Source: Alligator mississippiensis
Taxonomy: Eukaryota > Chordata > Crocodylia > Alligatoridae
Direction of reading: 5' to 3'
Assembly: GCF_030867095.1 (NCBI RefSeq)
Contig: NC_081826.1
Location: forward strand, 42,820,001-42,884,000
Length of the DNA: 64,000 nucleotides
Shown: positions 22,583-34,392 of the stretch, one piece after another
Layout: every line of letters begins with the position of its first letter
Numbering within the stretch: position 1 is the stretch's first letter
The notes under the pieces: model-generated
What the model saw: only the letters and a program-made list of their open reading frames with translations
What the model was told of the DNA's origin: nothing
Databases searched by the model: none
Made by a program: the position numbers and the translations under genes

Positions 22583-23801
22583 TTGGGAGAGAAATTCGGG
22601 CCTGAAGTTATGGCTATCTGATCTCCTGTCTGGTCTTATGTTAAGGTAGGTCAGTCAGTAACCTTCTCCTGTCCCACCTTGGATAAGGATGAGGTAACCC
22701 TCCCGCAAAGACCCCAGGATGAAGTGTCGTGTACAGACCTAAGGGCTGTGCGCAGTACTTCAGTGACCAAATGCATCACATGTATAAAAGGACTGTGATT
22801 GACAGCTTGGGGGGGGCACTTGGTATGTGTGGTGGGTGTGTCTGAGGTGTCTACATGTGTGGCTGGAAATTGCCTGTGAGACTGTGTATGTGACTGGATG
22901 CGTTTGGAAGGGTCCGTGAATATGGATCTGAGGGTCATCGTGTGGAGTGGACAGAGAAATTGAGTGAGAGATATGAGAGCTGTGGTGGAGTAGCTTGTTG
23001 GTTTGATCGCTCCACTGTGGAGGGGTCTACCGGATCAGACTCCTGTGGCCTGTGGAGCCCCATCTGCCCAGTCTCTCCCTCAACTGCAGTTCCTTGGTGG
23101 ACATAGAAAGGGTTGGCTCCCCAGGCTGTATTGCCCTCCAGGTGTGCTTCTCACATAAAGAGCAGCCCTCTACTTCTCAGGGTGAGTATTGCCCAATTCT
23201 CCCTCCTCCGATACTGGGTGCCATATTCCCAGGTCAGCCAGTGGAGACCCAGAGTAATCATCTAAGGCGCGGATCAGGACTGGAGATGAGTTAAATAGTA
23301 TCTGTCCTGAGTGTTCCCTTTTTCTAATAAAGCCTAGTACCTAATTGAAGTTAATTCTGTTAGACTAGGAAATTAGTATAGAAGTTAAACACACACATAG
23401 CTAGCTAGCTAGCTAGCTAGCTAGCTAGATGTTATAGGATAGATTTGGATAGAACTGGTTACCAATTATTATTGTATTTGGTTACTTACCTGTGTTATTT
23501 CTTCTTCTTAATAAACCATTTATTCGTGTCAGTTATACTTTGGAATGATTGTCTTTATTAGTTAAGTCCCAATCCATTGCCAGGTTAATTGGGCAGTGAA
23601 TAGATAGGCCCTGATTAGCTCGTAAGCAGGACCAGAGCCAAAAAACACCCCATTTGGATACAGGGCTGAAGTCAGCCACTAATTAGGTGATCTTAATCAG
23701 GCACGAATTAAGTCATTAAGTCTCCAGGTCCAATAGATTGTCGTCCCTGGGTGGTCCCCAAAGGGACTGTCTAATTAAGTCATTAAGTCCAGGTCCAACA
23801 T
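22583..23801 (+). mobile_element. LTR-like insertion (probable solo LTR), 1219 bp
   Basis: CCTTT lies on both sides (22578-22582 and 23802-23806), a 5-bp target duplication, and the CR1 reads across it once it is removed. The insert has TGTATAAAAGG at 22781 (a TATA box) and AATAAA at 23326 and 23510, the order expected of promoter then poly(A) signal in an LTR. It has no reading frame above about 95 codons. The ends are not cleanly TG...CA (TTGGGAGAG and CCAACAT), so the boundary and class are uncertain. It is non-coding and inert as far as can be seen. Confidence 0.65.
23398..23429. repeat. CTAG tetranucleotide microsatellite
   Basis: Eight uninterrupted TAGC/CTAG units lie within the LTR-like insert. 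The tract is self-complementary and probably length-polymorphic. Confidence 0.95.
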
Positions 23802-24017
23802 CCTTTGGTGAATCCATGCTGACTGTTCCTAACCACCTTGTTCTCCCTCCTTAAGAATCTGCTCCAGGATTTTTCAAGGGACTGAGGTGAGGCTGACTAG
23901 TCTGTAGTTCCCTGAATCCTCCTTTTTCCCTTTCTTCTTCCCTTTCTGTGGGGACACATTGGATATTCTTTGTCTGGAGATTTGAATTCTGCTATTTCTT
24001 GGGTAACTTTTCCCTTA

Positions 24018-24240
24018 GGCTACATACAGACATTCAAAAAGCCCAAGGCAGAATTGATTAAAGGGTGGGGAGCTTGTTCCAATGTGCATGTAATTTGATG
24101 CGCCGTAAGCAGCATGAGGAATAGGGGACAGGGAGGTGCTGCCTTCACCTCCTCCTGCCACCAGCTGCTCACATGCCAGGCTGCAGCTCTAACCTGCCAC
24201 CATGGCCCAGCCATCACCACCACTCCCCTCAGGCTGCAAC
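24018..24240. mobile_element. Fragment of the GGCTAG-end DNA transposon family
   Basis: GGCTACATACAGACATTC, then AAAAAGCCCAAGGCAGAATTGATT, matches the left end of the element at 46690-48057. The bases before it are TTA, a possible 3-bp duplication, but the right end is missing. It lies between the antisense CR1 and a hAT fragment. The right limit is approximate. Confidence 0.6.
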
Positions 24241-24289
24241 TCTAGCCTGGAAGGGAGGCAGAGTGAGGGGCAGCACAGGTGACCTGGGG

Positions 24290-24539
24290 GGAGTGGAGAC
24301 AGGTTCAGCCAGGCTACAGCCCCATGCCGGCTGTGGGCATAGAAATCTCAGGGTGCATGTGCATACCCACCCCCTGCCCCACATACTGGGGGACTGGGAC
24401 CTGGAGGCAGTGGGTCAGGAGTGAGGGGTACCAGCAGAGCCAGGGGGCTGTAAGTTGGGAGTGAGAGGCAGTGGCAGGGCTGGGGGGTGCAGGTGGGGAG
24501 TGAGGGGGGCCTTGAGTCCGAAAAGGTTGAGAACCACTG
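24290..24539 (+). mobile_element. hAT-like 3' fragment
   Basis: Repeated phrases such as GTGGGTCAGGAGTGAGGGG, then ACCAGCAG, and the terminus GGTTGAGAACCACTG at 24525-24539 match the 3' third of the element at 16316-17517. The 5' end is missing. Confidence 0.7.
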
Positions 24540-25565
24540 ATCTCAAGTACATTAGATTCAAGTAAGTTTCTACCAGTGTCAGGGAGAAAGAAGACAATTG
24601 ATTTAGAAATGTGTTCATTCCACATGGGATGCAACACTTTTGGTTTCTGTTTTATATCTGATTAGTTCAGGGGGGTTAGCTGGTTGAATGGTAGCAATTC
24701 ATATCTGTTAAGCCCAGCAAAAGAGGAGTTAATCAGGGAGTAAAAAAGAGAAACAGCAATTATGTACCAAATAAAACCACATACTGTACTGAGGAGAGGG
24801 AAAGAGCAGAAATGGGGACCGTGATTAGAGGACTTTGGAAACCCTTTTGACTTTTTACAGAAAATACAAAGGGTAGCAAAGAGTTCAGGTTATTTTAAGA
24901 ATTAAGGAAGTTGCAAGCGATACTGAGCGATCGTGCATATTGATAATATACAAGTGCCTTTGGAAGAAGATCAAAACGGAAGAGTGTTGTTTAGAAAATC
25001 ACAGTGTGTCTGTTAGTGACAGTGGTTCTAGTGTTTACAAAAGACCGAAGGGCAAAGTCCTTTGCAAGTACTCTAACGCTTCATAAGTCTTTGCACTGCA
25101 CCATGTCAGCTGTTGTCTCCAAGATTTGAGCTTCTTTTTTAAGTGACATCAATTTAAAGCTCACATTGCATTGCCAGAATCTGGCTTGTTGACCTTTGTA
25201 ACAATAGTTAGCATGCTTTCTCTTCTGCAGGCAAAACCAGCCATGTATTACATGTTTTTTTAACAAGTTTTGACAATCTTGAATCTGGATCTATACCCTT
25301 TTTACTAGAAGGGTTTTTTTTTTTCTTAAATGATTTGACAATGACTGAAATACAGAAGCATCAGCAACAAAACCTAGAACTTTATTTAAGTTTAAATTCA
25401 AGTGGAGTAAAGAGAAGGCTAGAAAATGTTTTCCTCTGCTTCCTGGCTTCTCTTATAGGTTATTTTGGATTTTCTCAGGAACTGCCTCTAAAATGATAGG
25501 TGCTTCATTTTAGTAGCCGGCAAAGATAGACAAAATATATTAACTGAGTCTGGGAATAAGTTTCT
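24540..25565. other. Intergenic, nothing recognised
   Basis: AT-rich unique-looking DNA without coding motifs. Confidence 0.4.
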
Positions 25566-26191
25566 GGGACCAGATCCACAAAAGGACTAAGCACCTAAAT
25601 ATCACCTATTTTAGGCGCCTAAGTCCAAAATTACAATTTTCATCACCATCCCCACTTTGCTGGCATCAAACTTTGGAAGTACCTAGCCTGGTAGTGCTTA
25701 GGGTACTCTTTGAGGGGATGAGGGTTTGAATCACCTCAGGGAGAGGATGGAATAAACTTAAGTACTTGCCCAGGAAGTGAGATGTGGCAAGCAATAACAG
25801 CGTTCTAAAGGCAAAGTGACCCCTATTCTGATTTCAAAAGGAAGAAAAAGATCTTAGGTCCCTGCCTTCAAGGGATAGTTCTGGTGTAGAGACCGTAAAG
25901 AAATAGAGGCACCTCCTGGTATCCCCCAAATGCAAGCTTCAGAGAAAGACAGGGTTTAAGACAAACCCATAGCTTCAAGTTTTCCCTGCTGGCTAAAAGA
26001 AGTGGCTTCTCAGCCAATATGCCCATTTTTGAAGAGCCAGTTCCAAGGGACCTAGCAGTCCATGTACTGTACAGGGAACTTTGGCACCTAACTTAATGGC
26101 TGTGAGTTCTGTTGTTAGTGTCAGACACCTAAAATGTAGTTGGTGAAACACTGAGCAATGCATAGCCTAAAACCCTTTGTGGATTGAACCC
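25566..26191. mobile_element. Old DNA transposon with imperfect inverted ends, 626 bp
   Basis: The left end GGGACCAGATCCACAAAAGG and the right end, reversed (GGGTTCAATCCACAAAGGG), match over about 19 bases with small gaps. Palindromic motifs such as ACCTATTTTAGGCGCCTAAG lie just inside. No clear target duplication remains, and there is no transposase. It is probably an old hAT-like or Harbinger-like copy. Confidence 0.6.
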
Positions 26192-27363
26192 AACATCTCA
26201 ATGTTCCCTTCAAACCTAAAAAGACAAATAAAGGGAGTAGGGAAACTAAAAAAGCAGAAATTATATTTTTTCCTCCACAGGAGGAAATGGCTTCATAGAG
26301 TGGGAAGTAAAAGAGTCCTTAACTCTGGAACTCACTTCCCATTTGTCCCAGAAAACATGGATTTGTTGACTTGCGAGGGGCCTTTTTCAAGGCCTTTTTT
26401 CCTCAGGCTCTGTCAGAGGGATGAGTTTAGTGGCATGACTAATTTTGAGGTATCACCTTGAAGATGTAGCCAGATTTTGTGTCATACATAACATGCTGTT
26501 GGATTGTTATGAACTGACATTGGCTATAATTAAAAAATGACAAAAACTAAAATATCTTCAGGTGCCTGGAGATTTGAAGCAGCACCTCTATTAAAAGACA
26601 AAATAATTACAAGAGCTAACTATGATTAGTCCAGAGCCTATGCCACCTTCTTGAATCTCCATTGCTTTCCACCTGAGAATAACTATTCAAATTAAATTGC
26701 TTTTCCAGCTGTCAATTCTTTCAGCTCCATTCAAACCATTTCCTCACTACATTCCCCTGTGGTGTGGCTTAACAGCTATTCTGAGTAAGCCAACATTATA
26801 AGTGAAGAGTTATGGGAGACTCTTTGTGTAATATGGCTAAACCATTAGGTGTTGGCAAAGACCTAACAGTCATCATCACAGTGTAGGCCCTTTAACTGAT
26901 TCTGAAGCTACATGACAGACCTGAGGTAGCAGAGGAAGGTCACCAGACTGCTTAAACAGGCTGGTGTGACTTAAAAAAACAGGGAGCTAGATTTTAATTT
27001 CAAAGAAGAACCTGCAAAAGTGAGAGACTGGAATATGTGAAAAAAGACAGAGGCACTGAATGCATGAGACTCATGAGGGGTATGCAATATACAGCAGACG
27101 TGAAAAGCATGCAATGGTCAAGGCACCCAAGGGGGAGAAGGAGGTGCAGATTTGCCTAGCAAAACCCAGGCAAAGATGAGGTCTGTGGGATCACTTCCTC
27201 ATCACTTAAGACAACCTGTGGGTCCCCCAGGAAAACTTTCTGAATACCTGGCTACAAGGAGACACTCTTCCCTCAAGATTACATAAGATCTATGCAAGGC
27301 TTTCTGTAGTCTTTTTGGTTTATTATGTTGCATTTTAAGTTAAGCTAAGTTGTGTGTGCTGTC
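26192..27363. other. Intergenic, nothing recognised
   Basis: AT-rich. The 94-codon frame overlapping the left edge has no domain. No repeat family is identified. Confidence 0.4.
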
Positions 27364-27366
27364 ACT

Positions 27367-27620
27367 GGGCATGTCTACACATGCCTTAATACACTTTTCC
27401 GAATGCGCATTTATTTAGTACCTCCAATGTGAGGTACTACATAAATGCACATTAGGCTGCCATAATACGCAGTACCGAAAGCGCATGGTTTTTAAGTAAC
27501 ACTTCATGCATAGTAGCCTGTTTTACTGCACATTAGTGTAACTGCATGTATTTTTATGTGACACTTTAATACTCAGTAAAATAAGCTGCTGTGCATAAAA
27601 TGGCACATGTAGATGTGCCT
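27367..27620. mobile_element. MITE, 254 bp, with ACT duplication
   Basis: The left end GGGCATGTCTACACATGCC and the right end, reversed (AGGCACATCTACATGTGCC), pair well. ACT flanks both sides (27364-27366 and 27621-27623). The body folds into a hairpin around GTACCTC...GAGGTAC (near 27419-27438). It shares ends with 10151-11283. Confidence 0.85.
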
Positions 27621-27623
27621 ACT

Positions 27624-28021
27624 GTGACACAGGTCATTAGGTACTGACAACATACTGCACAAATACACAAGAGCTTCCATACTACATTTTGCCCTAGCTC
27701 CATCTCAACTAGTATCTTTCCTTCAACAGTAGCTAATAGCACGCAATTCAGAGAAATAACCAAATAAATATACCTGGTCTATGAATTCTTTGTTGAACTC
27801 CCACAAGCTATCAGGTGAAATCCTGTATTAGGTGGCTTGAATTTTATCTATCATTTATTGTATAGAGCTGTAGATGTTATTGAAGATTAAAGCTACCTAT
27901 GAATTTTCAAATCCAGGCAAACAGGTTCAAAAGAAATATTTCATGGGTGTTCCTTTTCATTTTAACTTAACAGATGCCTAATTACATTGTAAACAAACTA
28001 CACAAGGTCCATTAGATTACC
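27624..28021. other. Intergenic, nothing recognised
   Basis: AT-rich sequence between a MITE and a CR1 fragment. No gene or repeat is recognised. Confidence 0.4.
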
Positions 28022-28707
28022 TATGGCTCTTCAAAGGGACTTGGGGGTCATGACTGACCACAAGATGAACATAAGCCTTCAATGTGATGCTGCAGCTAGT
28101 AAAGCAAGCAAAACACTGGCTTGCATCCATAGATACTTCACAAGCAAATCCCAGGAGGTCATTCTCCCATTGTACTTGGCCTTGGTGAGGCCGCAGCTGG
28201 TATACTGCATCTAATTTTGGGCTCCACAATTCAAAAAAGGGTGTGGAGAAGCTTGAGAGAGTGCAGAGGAGAGCCACATGCATGATCAAAGGTCAGGAAA
28301 ACAGACCTTATGATGAGAGGCTGAGAGCCATGGGACTCTTCAGCCCGGAAAAGCACAGGCTCAGGGGCGATCTGATGGCCACCTGAGTTTATCAGGGGTG
28401 TTCACCAGGATCTAAGGGAATGTCTGTTCACCAGAGCGCCCCAAGGGATGACAAGGTTGAACGGTCACAAACTCCTCCATGACCATTTCAGGCAGGACAT
28501 AAGGAAGAACTTCTCTACAGTCTGAGCCCCCAAGGTTTGGAATAGACTGCCACCGGAGGTGGTTCAAGCACCTACTTTGAACACCTTCAAGAGACATTTG
28601 GATGTTTATCTTGCTGGGATCCTATGACCCCTGCCCCTGGGGTAAGGGGCTGGAATCGATGATCTTCCAAGGTCCCTTCCAGCCCTGGTGCCTATGAATC
28701 TATGAAT
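28022..28707 (+). mobile_element. CR1 LINE, 5'-truncated 3' fragment
   Basis: The first frame encodes RDLGVMTDHKMNISLQCD, then SQEVILPLYLALVRPQLVYCI and a stop. The same text continues across stops (RPYDERLRAMGLFSPEKHRL). These are the ORF2 segments after the RT. It ends in CTATGAATCTATGAATTC, a CR1 tail. It is the same subfamily as 7250-7937 but with more of the frame intact. Confidence 0.92.
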
Positions 28708-29149
28708 TCAGAGACATTCCTTCTGTCTCTTCCTCCTCTTTGGTCTGGAATACAGAAAGTAATGCCCGTCCTTTCAGCTTTTCTACACAACTCTGCTTCC
28801 TTTACTCAGCACAAATCATACTTTTCTAGCCTTGTGTTCTCCCCACAAAGTTCTGAAGCCATTTGGAGCTGCACACAGTAGAGCAGATTGAAACTAAACA
28901 AAGCACTTTGAATGCTAACTATACCAGAGAACTTCTGTTTTTCCAGAATGGTTATAAAAAGAAAACAATAAGACCACCTACCTTTCTTTTCTCTAGTTTA
29001 TTCCTTGCTTCATACTGACTAGAATCAGGGAAGTCACTATTCCTCAGAAAAGAGACGCTCAGATTTAGGGGTGCCTGTTATACATAAGGGAATGCTTCAA
29101 GCAAATACGTTAACCGGAAAGGTCCTTTGTTGATAGCTCCTAGGAATAA
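28708..29149. other. Intergenic, nothing recognised
   Basis: About 440 bases without coding motifs or named repeats. Confidence 0.4.
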
Positions 29150-29491
29150 AGGGTGCTTGTAGACATACAGGACATCTGCTCTGACGTGCTATAATTACAT
29201 CACATTGGAGCATACTCACTTAATCAAGTCTGCTGGATTGAGCCAATTAGCATGCTCTAGCAGCCTTGGCATCTCGTATGAAGTGCAGAGACACTGAATA
29301 AAATGGTAGCCGGGGCACTTTAACTAAAGCTCATCGAATGAGCTTTAGTTAAAGCTCCCCCACTGCCATTTTGAAGCACGGGACACTGAATACATGAAAT
29401 GTTGCAGGCGCTTTAATTAGAGCAGCTCCCAAGCACCACGCTAATTAAAGCATTCTCCTGCCCTACCCCGCAAGCACGTATAGAGATGCCC
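29150..29491. mobile_element. Harbinger-like MITE with TAA duplication
   Basis: TAA lies at 29147-29149 and again at 29492-29494. The ends AGGGTGCTTGTAGACATAC and, reversed, GGGCATCTCTATACGTGC are related, differing mainly by transitions. The body holds the palindrome CTTTAACTAAAGCTCATCG / CGATGAGCTTTAGTTAAAG. TWA duplications are typical of PIF/Harbinger. This is the best preserved of four related copies (3.15, 7.94, 15.8 and 29.15 kb). Confidence 0.75.
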
Positions 29492-29496
29492 TAAGA

Positions 29497-30477
29497 CAGT
29501 GGTTATCAACTGTGGGGTACACATACCCCTAGGGGTACTTAAAAGGGTCAGAGAGGGTATGCAAAACTCCGCGTGAATAGGCACAGCCACAACACAGCAC
29601 AGCATGTGGGTGGCCAGGATGTAGCCTGCCCATGTGAATAGCAGCTGAGTATGGCAGGTAAGTTTGTTGCGGGGAGGGAGTCCAGCTGGGGGAGGGAAGG
29701 GCCTGCCCAGCCAGGGCAGGGTGCAGGACTGAGCTATGCGGGGGGCCAGGTCCCACTGCTACACGCCCCCTGTGAGGGCATCGGGGGGGTGCCCCCAGAT
29801 CTGCGCATGGGGCAGGGCGGGCTGGGGCCAGGGCTGCACTGGGCTGTTCCCAGTAGGGAGCTGTGCTGGGCTGCACTTGGGGCAGGCAGCTGTGGTGCTG
29901 GGACAGAGGGTTGTGGGGGCTATGGCAAATTTTGGGGTGGCTGCAGCCCCCCCATGGCCCCGCTCCCATAGGCCCCCATGGTGAGGGAGGAAGTGGGGCT
30001 GGGGCTGTGGCTGGGTCTTGGGCTGGGGCTGGGGCAGGGGCAGGGGCAGAGTGGCTCATCCGGGGGGTTGGGGGAGTGGGGGCAGCTCCCACCACTGCAC
30101 GCACCCTAGGAGGGCATCAAGTGTGCATGCCCCTCGATGTGCATGCAGGACAGGGTGGGCTGGGGCCAGGGCAGCACCGGGCTGTTCCTGGTGGGGGGGG
30201 TGGGGAGGCATTGGGCCGGGCTGCACTGGGAGTGGGGGTCAGGGAGGGCTACAGCAAATTTTGGGGTGGCTGCAGCCCCCCTCCCCAAGCCTCCCTCCAA
30301 GCACCACTGCCACCCACCCCGAGCACAGCCCAGCCCAGCCCAGCCCCCCTCCTCCCCCGGAGCAGCCTTGCGCAGCCCCAGTCCCAGCCTGCCCATGCCC
30401 TGCATGCAGACCCAGTGGCATGCATTCCCCATGCATCCAGAAGGGGTACACTTGTTAAAAATGGTTGAAAACCCCTG
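29497..30477. mobile_element. hAT-like element, 981 bp, with 8-bp duplication
   Basis: The left end is CAGTGGTTATCAAC and the right end, reversed, is CAGGGGTTTTCAACC. The flanks CCCTAAGA (29489-29496) and TCCTAAGA (30478-30485) are an 8-bp duplication with one mismatch. The left duplication covers the last bases and TAA of the Harbinger-like element, so the hAT inserted there later. The body is GC-rich with a 329-bp internal direct repeat (CAAATTTTGGGGTGGCTGCAG at 29926 and 30255). Long frames (up to 201 codons) are shadows of this composition. Confidence 0.88.
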
Positions 30478-30485
30478 TCCTAAGA

Positions 30486-31350
30486 GACCAGGAGCCCTGG
30501 AAATTTTTAGATAAGTTATGCAGGAGATGGAGAGTTTTCCAAGTCTTAGTGGAAACATTCATATTCCTGAATGAAGGGTCAGATGCCATAGGCATTATTA
30601 CAATAAAACTTAAGAGAATCAAATAGGCTGATATTTGAGGATGTCTTCTCTATGATTCTTTATTCAGCAACCTCTTGTACCATGCTGAATGGATGCATGA
30701 CCACCTCCATCAAAAAAGAATGCAGATACTAAAAAAAGCAAAAACAAAACTATATTATCCAAATCCAAGACTCTCCTGAATTAAAGATGACACCCCAGAA
30801 TTAGGTTCCATACATGGAAACATTTTTAATTTGTGATAATTTTCCATGTCTAGAATCTAATTATCGAAAGATCATCATTTTCAGTGCACCCCTCTCATCC
30901 CCCCCTACCCATCACTGCAGCAGGGAAAGCAGTGGCAGGGGCAGGGGCAGGGGAGAGGGGTCAAGCAGCTTGATCCCTGCCCCTTTCCCCCACCATACCT
31001 TGCCTACTGCAACCTGTCCCCTCACGCATTTGCCCCCCCTCCCAGGAAGCAGGGGGGAAAGCAAGGACTAGGAACAGCGGGGGCAGGGCAAGGCAGGGCT
31101 GGAGCTGTAGCAGCTGTCTGCTGCCTTCCCCCCACCAAATACTCAAATCCAAGAGGAGGAACTCTTGTCCCCATGTTATGTGGGGGGTGGTGAATCTCAT
31201 CTTGAAATCAAGTAAATGCAGTAAAGGTCAGTAGTGCATTACGACAGGAAGAAACAAAACAAAAACTGTGCCTACTATTGTAAATCACACTCAGCCTTGT
31301 GCCAAGACCTCTTCAAGCATTTTGTGCTCAGCCAAACACCAGGAACATCA
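30486..31350. other. Intergenic, with a C/G-rich unplaced stretch
   Basis: 30885-31130 is rich in CCCC/GGGGCAGG tracts and may be an unclassified repeat. The rest is AT-rich. No gene is seen. Confidence 0.4.
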
Positions 31351-31775
31351 GATTCATAGATTCATAGATTCATAGATGTTAGGGTCGGAAGGGACCTCAA
31401 TAGAAAATAGAGTCCGACCCCCTCCATAGGCAGGAAAGAGTGCTGGGTCTAGATGACCCCAGCTAGATGGTTATCTAACCTCCTCTTGAAGACCCCCAGG
31501 GTAGGGGAGAGCACCACCTCCCTTGGGAGCCCGTTCCAGACCTTGGCCACTCGAACTGTGAAGAAGTTCTTCCTAATGTCCAATCTAAATCTGCTCTCTG
31601 CTAGCTTGTGGCCATTATTTCTTGTAACCCCCAGGGGTGCCTTGGTGAATAAATCCTCACCAATTCCCTTCTGTGCCCCCGTGATGAACTTATAGGCAGC
31701 CACAAGGTCACCTCTGAACCTTCTCTTGCGGAGGCTAAAAAGGTCCAGTTTCTCTAGTCTTTCGTCGTAGGGCTT
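31351..31775 (-). mobile_element. CR1 LINE 3' fragment, young, ORF2 C-terminus intact
   Basis: On the minus strand an uninterrupted frame encodes YDERLEKLDLFSLRKRRFRG and on through KNFFTVRVAKVWNGLPREV to HLAGVI, the last 100 or so residues of CR1 ORF2 with no stop or frameshift. The tail, seen on the plus strand, is three GATTCATA units at 31351. It is short and 5'-truncated but little decayed, so it is among the youngest copies here. Confidence 0.95.
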
Positions 31776-32698
31776 GATAAGATAATACCCTTGACTATAG
31801 AAAATTGTTTCCATTACTATTTTTTATTTTTAAATACTGAACTCTGAACTCCACATTGAAATATCAGACTGCTAAAAAATTCCACCAGTCCCACAGAGTC
31901 TTTAAAGCTAGCCAGATGTGTGTTAAGCTTCACAGTTTAGTTGTTGTGCCTAATAGCCACACAACACCCTCTTCTCTCAGGAATGCCTCTTTCCTGGCAT
32001 TCACCATTTCCAGCATCCATGGAATGTTTTTTTTTTAATGCTCAAATGTCTTTTTCGTAAAGTTGCTGACAAACAGCAAGCTAAAGAGTGCTAGATTTGT
32101 AAAGTTTTTTATCTAGCTGTAGGTTTTCAGGCTTTAACCTTTCAGAATCACCTGTCAAGTTGCCATTTGTTCTGTACACTCAGATAACATGTTTTTGTTA
32201 TGGGCTATTTATTAATAATCAGTTAAGCGGGTGGAACTATCTTCAGCAGTATATCCAACTCCCCTCACCTTTTCTTCCTGAGTTGGAAATATCTTTCTTC
32301 CCTTCTTCCAGAAAGTTCTGCCCTTTTACCTCCAAAATAATTATTACATATCAGGAACATGGCTATATAACTTATTCTCTCCAAATTCAGCTAAAGGAGT
32401 TTTAGAACACCACTCATCCCCAAACCAACAAAACACAGTTACTTGGGTTAGCCCCCTCTCCATTGGTGGAATCTGCTATCTTCAGCATTTTCACAGGAAA
32501 AGGTTATACATGTGCATAACTGAATGAAGTAGCAGCCCAACTTTTCACTCCTACACCTCTCCTTTCTGTGGTAAAGGATGCTTATCAGTTCTTCTTCCGT
32601 AGAAATAAACATCTGCAATCATTTTTGAAAGATACCCAATTAAATGTCACCACATATATCACCACATTTATTTACTGTCTCAGTGTTTCTAGACATGC
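31776..32698. other. Intergenic, nothing recognised
   Basis: AT-rich unique-looking DNA. Small frames only. Confidence 0.4.
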
Positions 32699-32701
32699 TT
32701 A

Positions 32702-32910
32702 GACCCCTGCTATATGTTACATATATTAGCAATTAACTAGTTAATTGTGCAATAAATTTAGACCAGCCACATGTGTAAAGTAACTATCATGCCATAAAAA
32801 TGTCCATCCAACTATAAAAAAGCCATCTAGCTACAAAATTAGTGCTTGAAGATGTGTTACAACTTCATAGCTGGTTTCTATCCATGTTTAATTTGAACAT
32901 GGTAGGGGCC
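32702..32910 (+). mobile_element. MITE, 209 bp, with TTA duplication
   Basis: TTA flanks both sides (32699-32701 and 32911-32913). The ends GACCCCTGCTA and, reversed, GGCCCCTACCA pair. The body shares GTTAATTGTGCAATAAATTT, CATGCCATAAAAATGTCCAT and TTAGTGCTTGAAG with the reverse complement of 61251-61442, so these are two copies of one family in opposite orientation. It is Harbinger-like by its duplication. Confidence 0.8.
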
Positions 32911-32913
32911 TTA

Positions 32914-34389
32914 GACTTATCACTGAATACTTCAAGCTTGGGAGGTAAAAAGCTACTTGGTGCATTGTCAGATCAGGATCTATGTTTTCTTAAGCCTGAA
33001 CAAGCTCTCTTCTTTAAAGTTCCTTTATGGTAAGCATGTCTAAGCTCATGACTATGAACTTGGCTTGCTCACAGGGTGCCAAAGCAGATGACACTTTATC
33101 CTTTGATATTCATCTTCTTTCCTTGGCTATGGCACCTGAGCTTTATTTTTATTTTTAGAGGAAACGTCTTCTGCTAATGAAAAAAGTGAAGAGAAACTAA
33201 TTTCTTCTTCATTTTCCTTCTCTTGACAAGACTTTCATGACAACAGAGTTATTTGACATTAATTTGAAACATTCTAAAAGTAGCCTTTTGATCACAACCT
33301 CTGAAACTGCTTCTACATGTGACAAGCACTGACATTCGAAGACAGATTTAAAAAGGATGTGAGAGTCTATATTTAGATGCTTATTTTCTAGGTGAGTTGA
33401 GACTGGGGACATCAAAAATAAGATACTCACATTTCCTGGCACTTGCAGTGCAGTGATCTGGAAGTCTTTTTAGCAGTAACAGGAGCATAATGTTACATGA
33501 AAGAGTAGGAAAACAGTGAAATCAATATACAGAGAGGACCTCAAAGCAAGGAAAGTGAGACAAGAACCTGTAAGGAGAAAGAGCATTTGTACTGTCTGAT
33601 TTAGGATGCTATTGTCCAAGTGACCTCTAAGGGAGCCTTTTAAGTGATCCAAGTTCTAGTACCAGGACCTACAGTCAGACACACAAATTATATCTGCATG
33701 TCCATTTCTCAAGATGCCTCTTCCCCTCTTCCTCTCCCTTAGCAATTTATACGATTGTGGAGTAACAGGGGATTTTTACTAAGTGGATGCTTAACATGAA
33801 GAGGAGGTGGAAGAAGAACTGGGCAGAAACCAAGAACTGGAAACTGAGCGAGAGGAAGAGAAAACAAAAACCAGAACCAGAAATTAGTTTAGCAGTAGAG
33901 CCATGCATCCTGGACACAAGAGGAACCTAGAGGAAGGACACTTTCAGTGGGGCAAACCCCTGAGATCAGTTCAGCCAAGGGGCTCACAAGTCTGAGATAT
34001 AACATGAGAGAAAATAGCCCAGCTATAGAGTCTGCTGTTGCATCTCTGCTGAGGCATGTGCACTTGGGAACTCCATTATTGTTGTAGCGGTTGCAAAAAA
34101 GAGGAAGTGACACAAGTTCTCATCACAACACAAAAACTAAGCAAATTACAGGCACAGTAGGGTACATATTAATGAGAGAATCTGAAAGTTGGAGACACCA
34201 TCCAGAGCTACAACATTGTCCAAAAGCCTTGCTAACCTTGATATTTACAACTTGGGACACTGATCAGCCATGCACACAGCTCTGTGCATGGCAAGGCAAA
34301 GAGAAAAGAGCCTTTTTTTTTCACTGCAGTCAGCCTCAAGGCTCAGGTGAAATGAACTCAACAGCAGGGCTGTGTATCTTATCTCACCT
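32914..34389. other. Intergenic, nothing recognised
   Basis: No coding motif or named repeat. Short frames only. Confidence 0.4.
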
Positions 34390-34392
34390 CTA

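Larger units (their letters stand above)
21402..23960 (-). mobile_element. Antisense CR1 LINE interrupted by an LTR-like insert
   Basis: The left edge (AATCATAGAAAGTTAGGGTTGG, then AAGGGACCTCAGGTGG) is the reverse complement of a CR1 3' end. Antisense ORF2 sequence follows to 22577, for example AAAAGCCTTGCTAAAATCAA near 22491. It resumes at about 23807 with GGTGAATCCATGCTGACTGT, exactly where the CR1 text left off. This is an older CR1 subfamily than those at 12.3 and 44 kb and is full of stops. The right boundary is approximate. Confidence 0.88.

Noticed and set aside
29529..30558. Frames of 146-201 codons on both strands
   Set aside because: Same explanation: the GC-rich body of the hAT element at 29497-30477 with an internal direct repeat.
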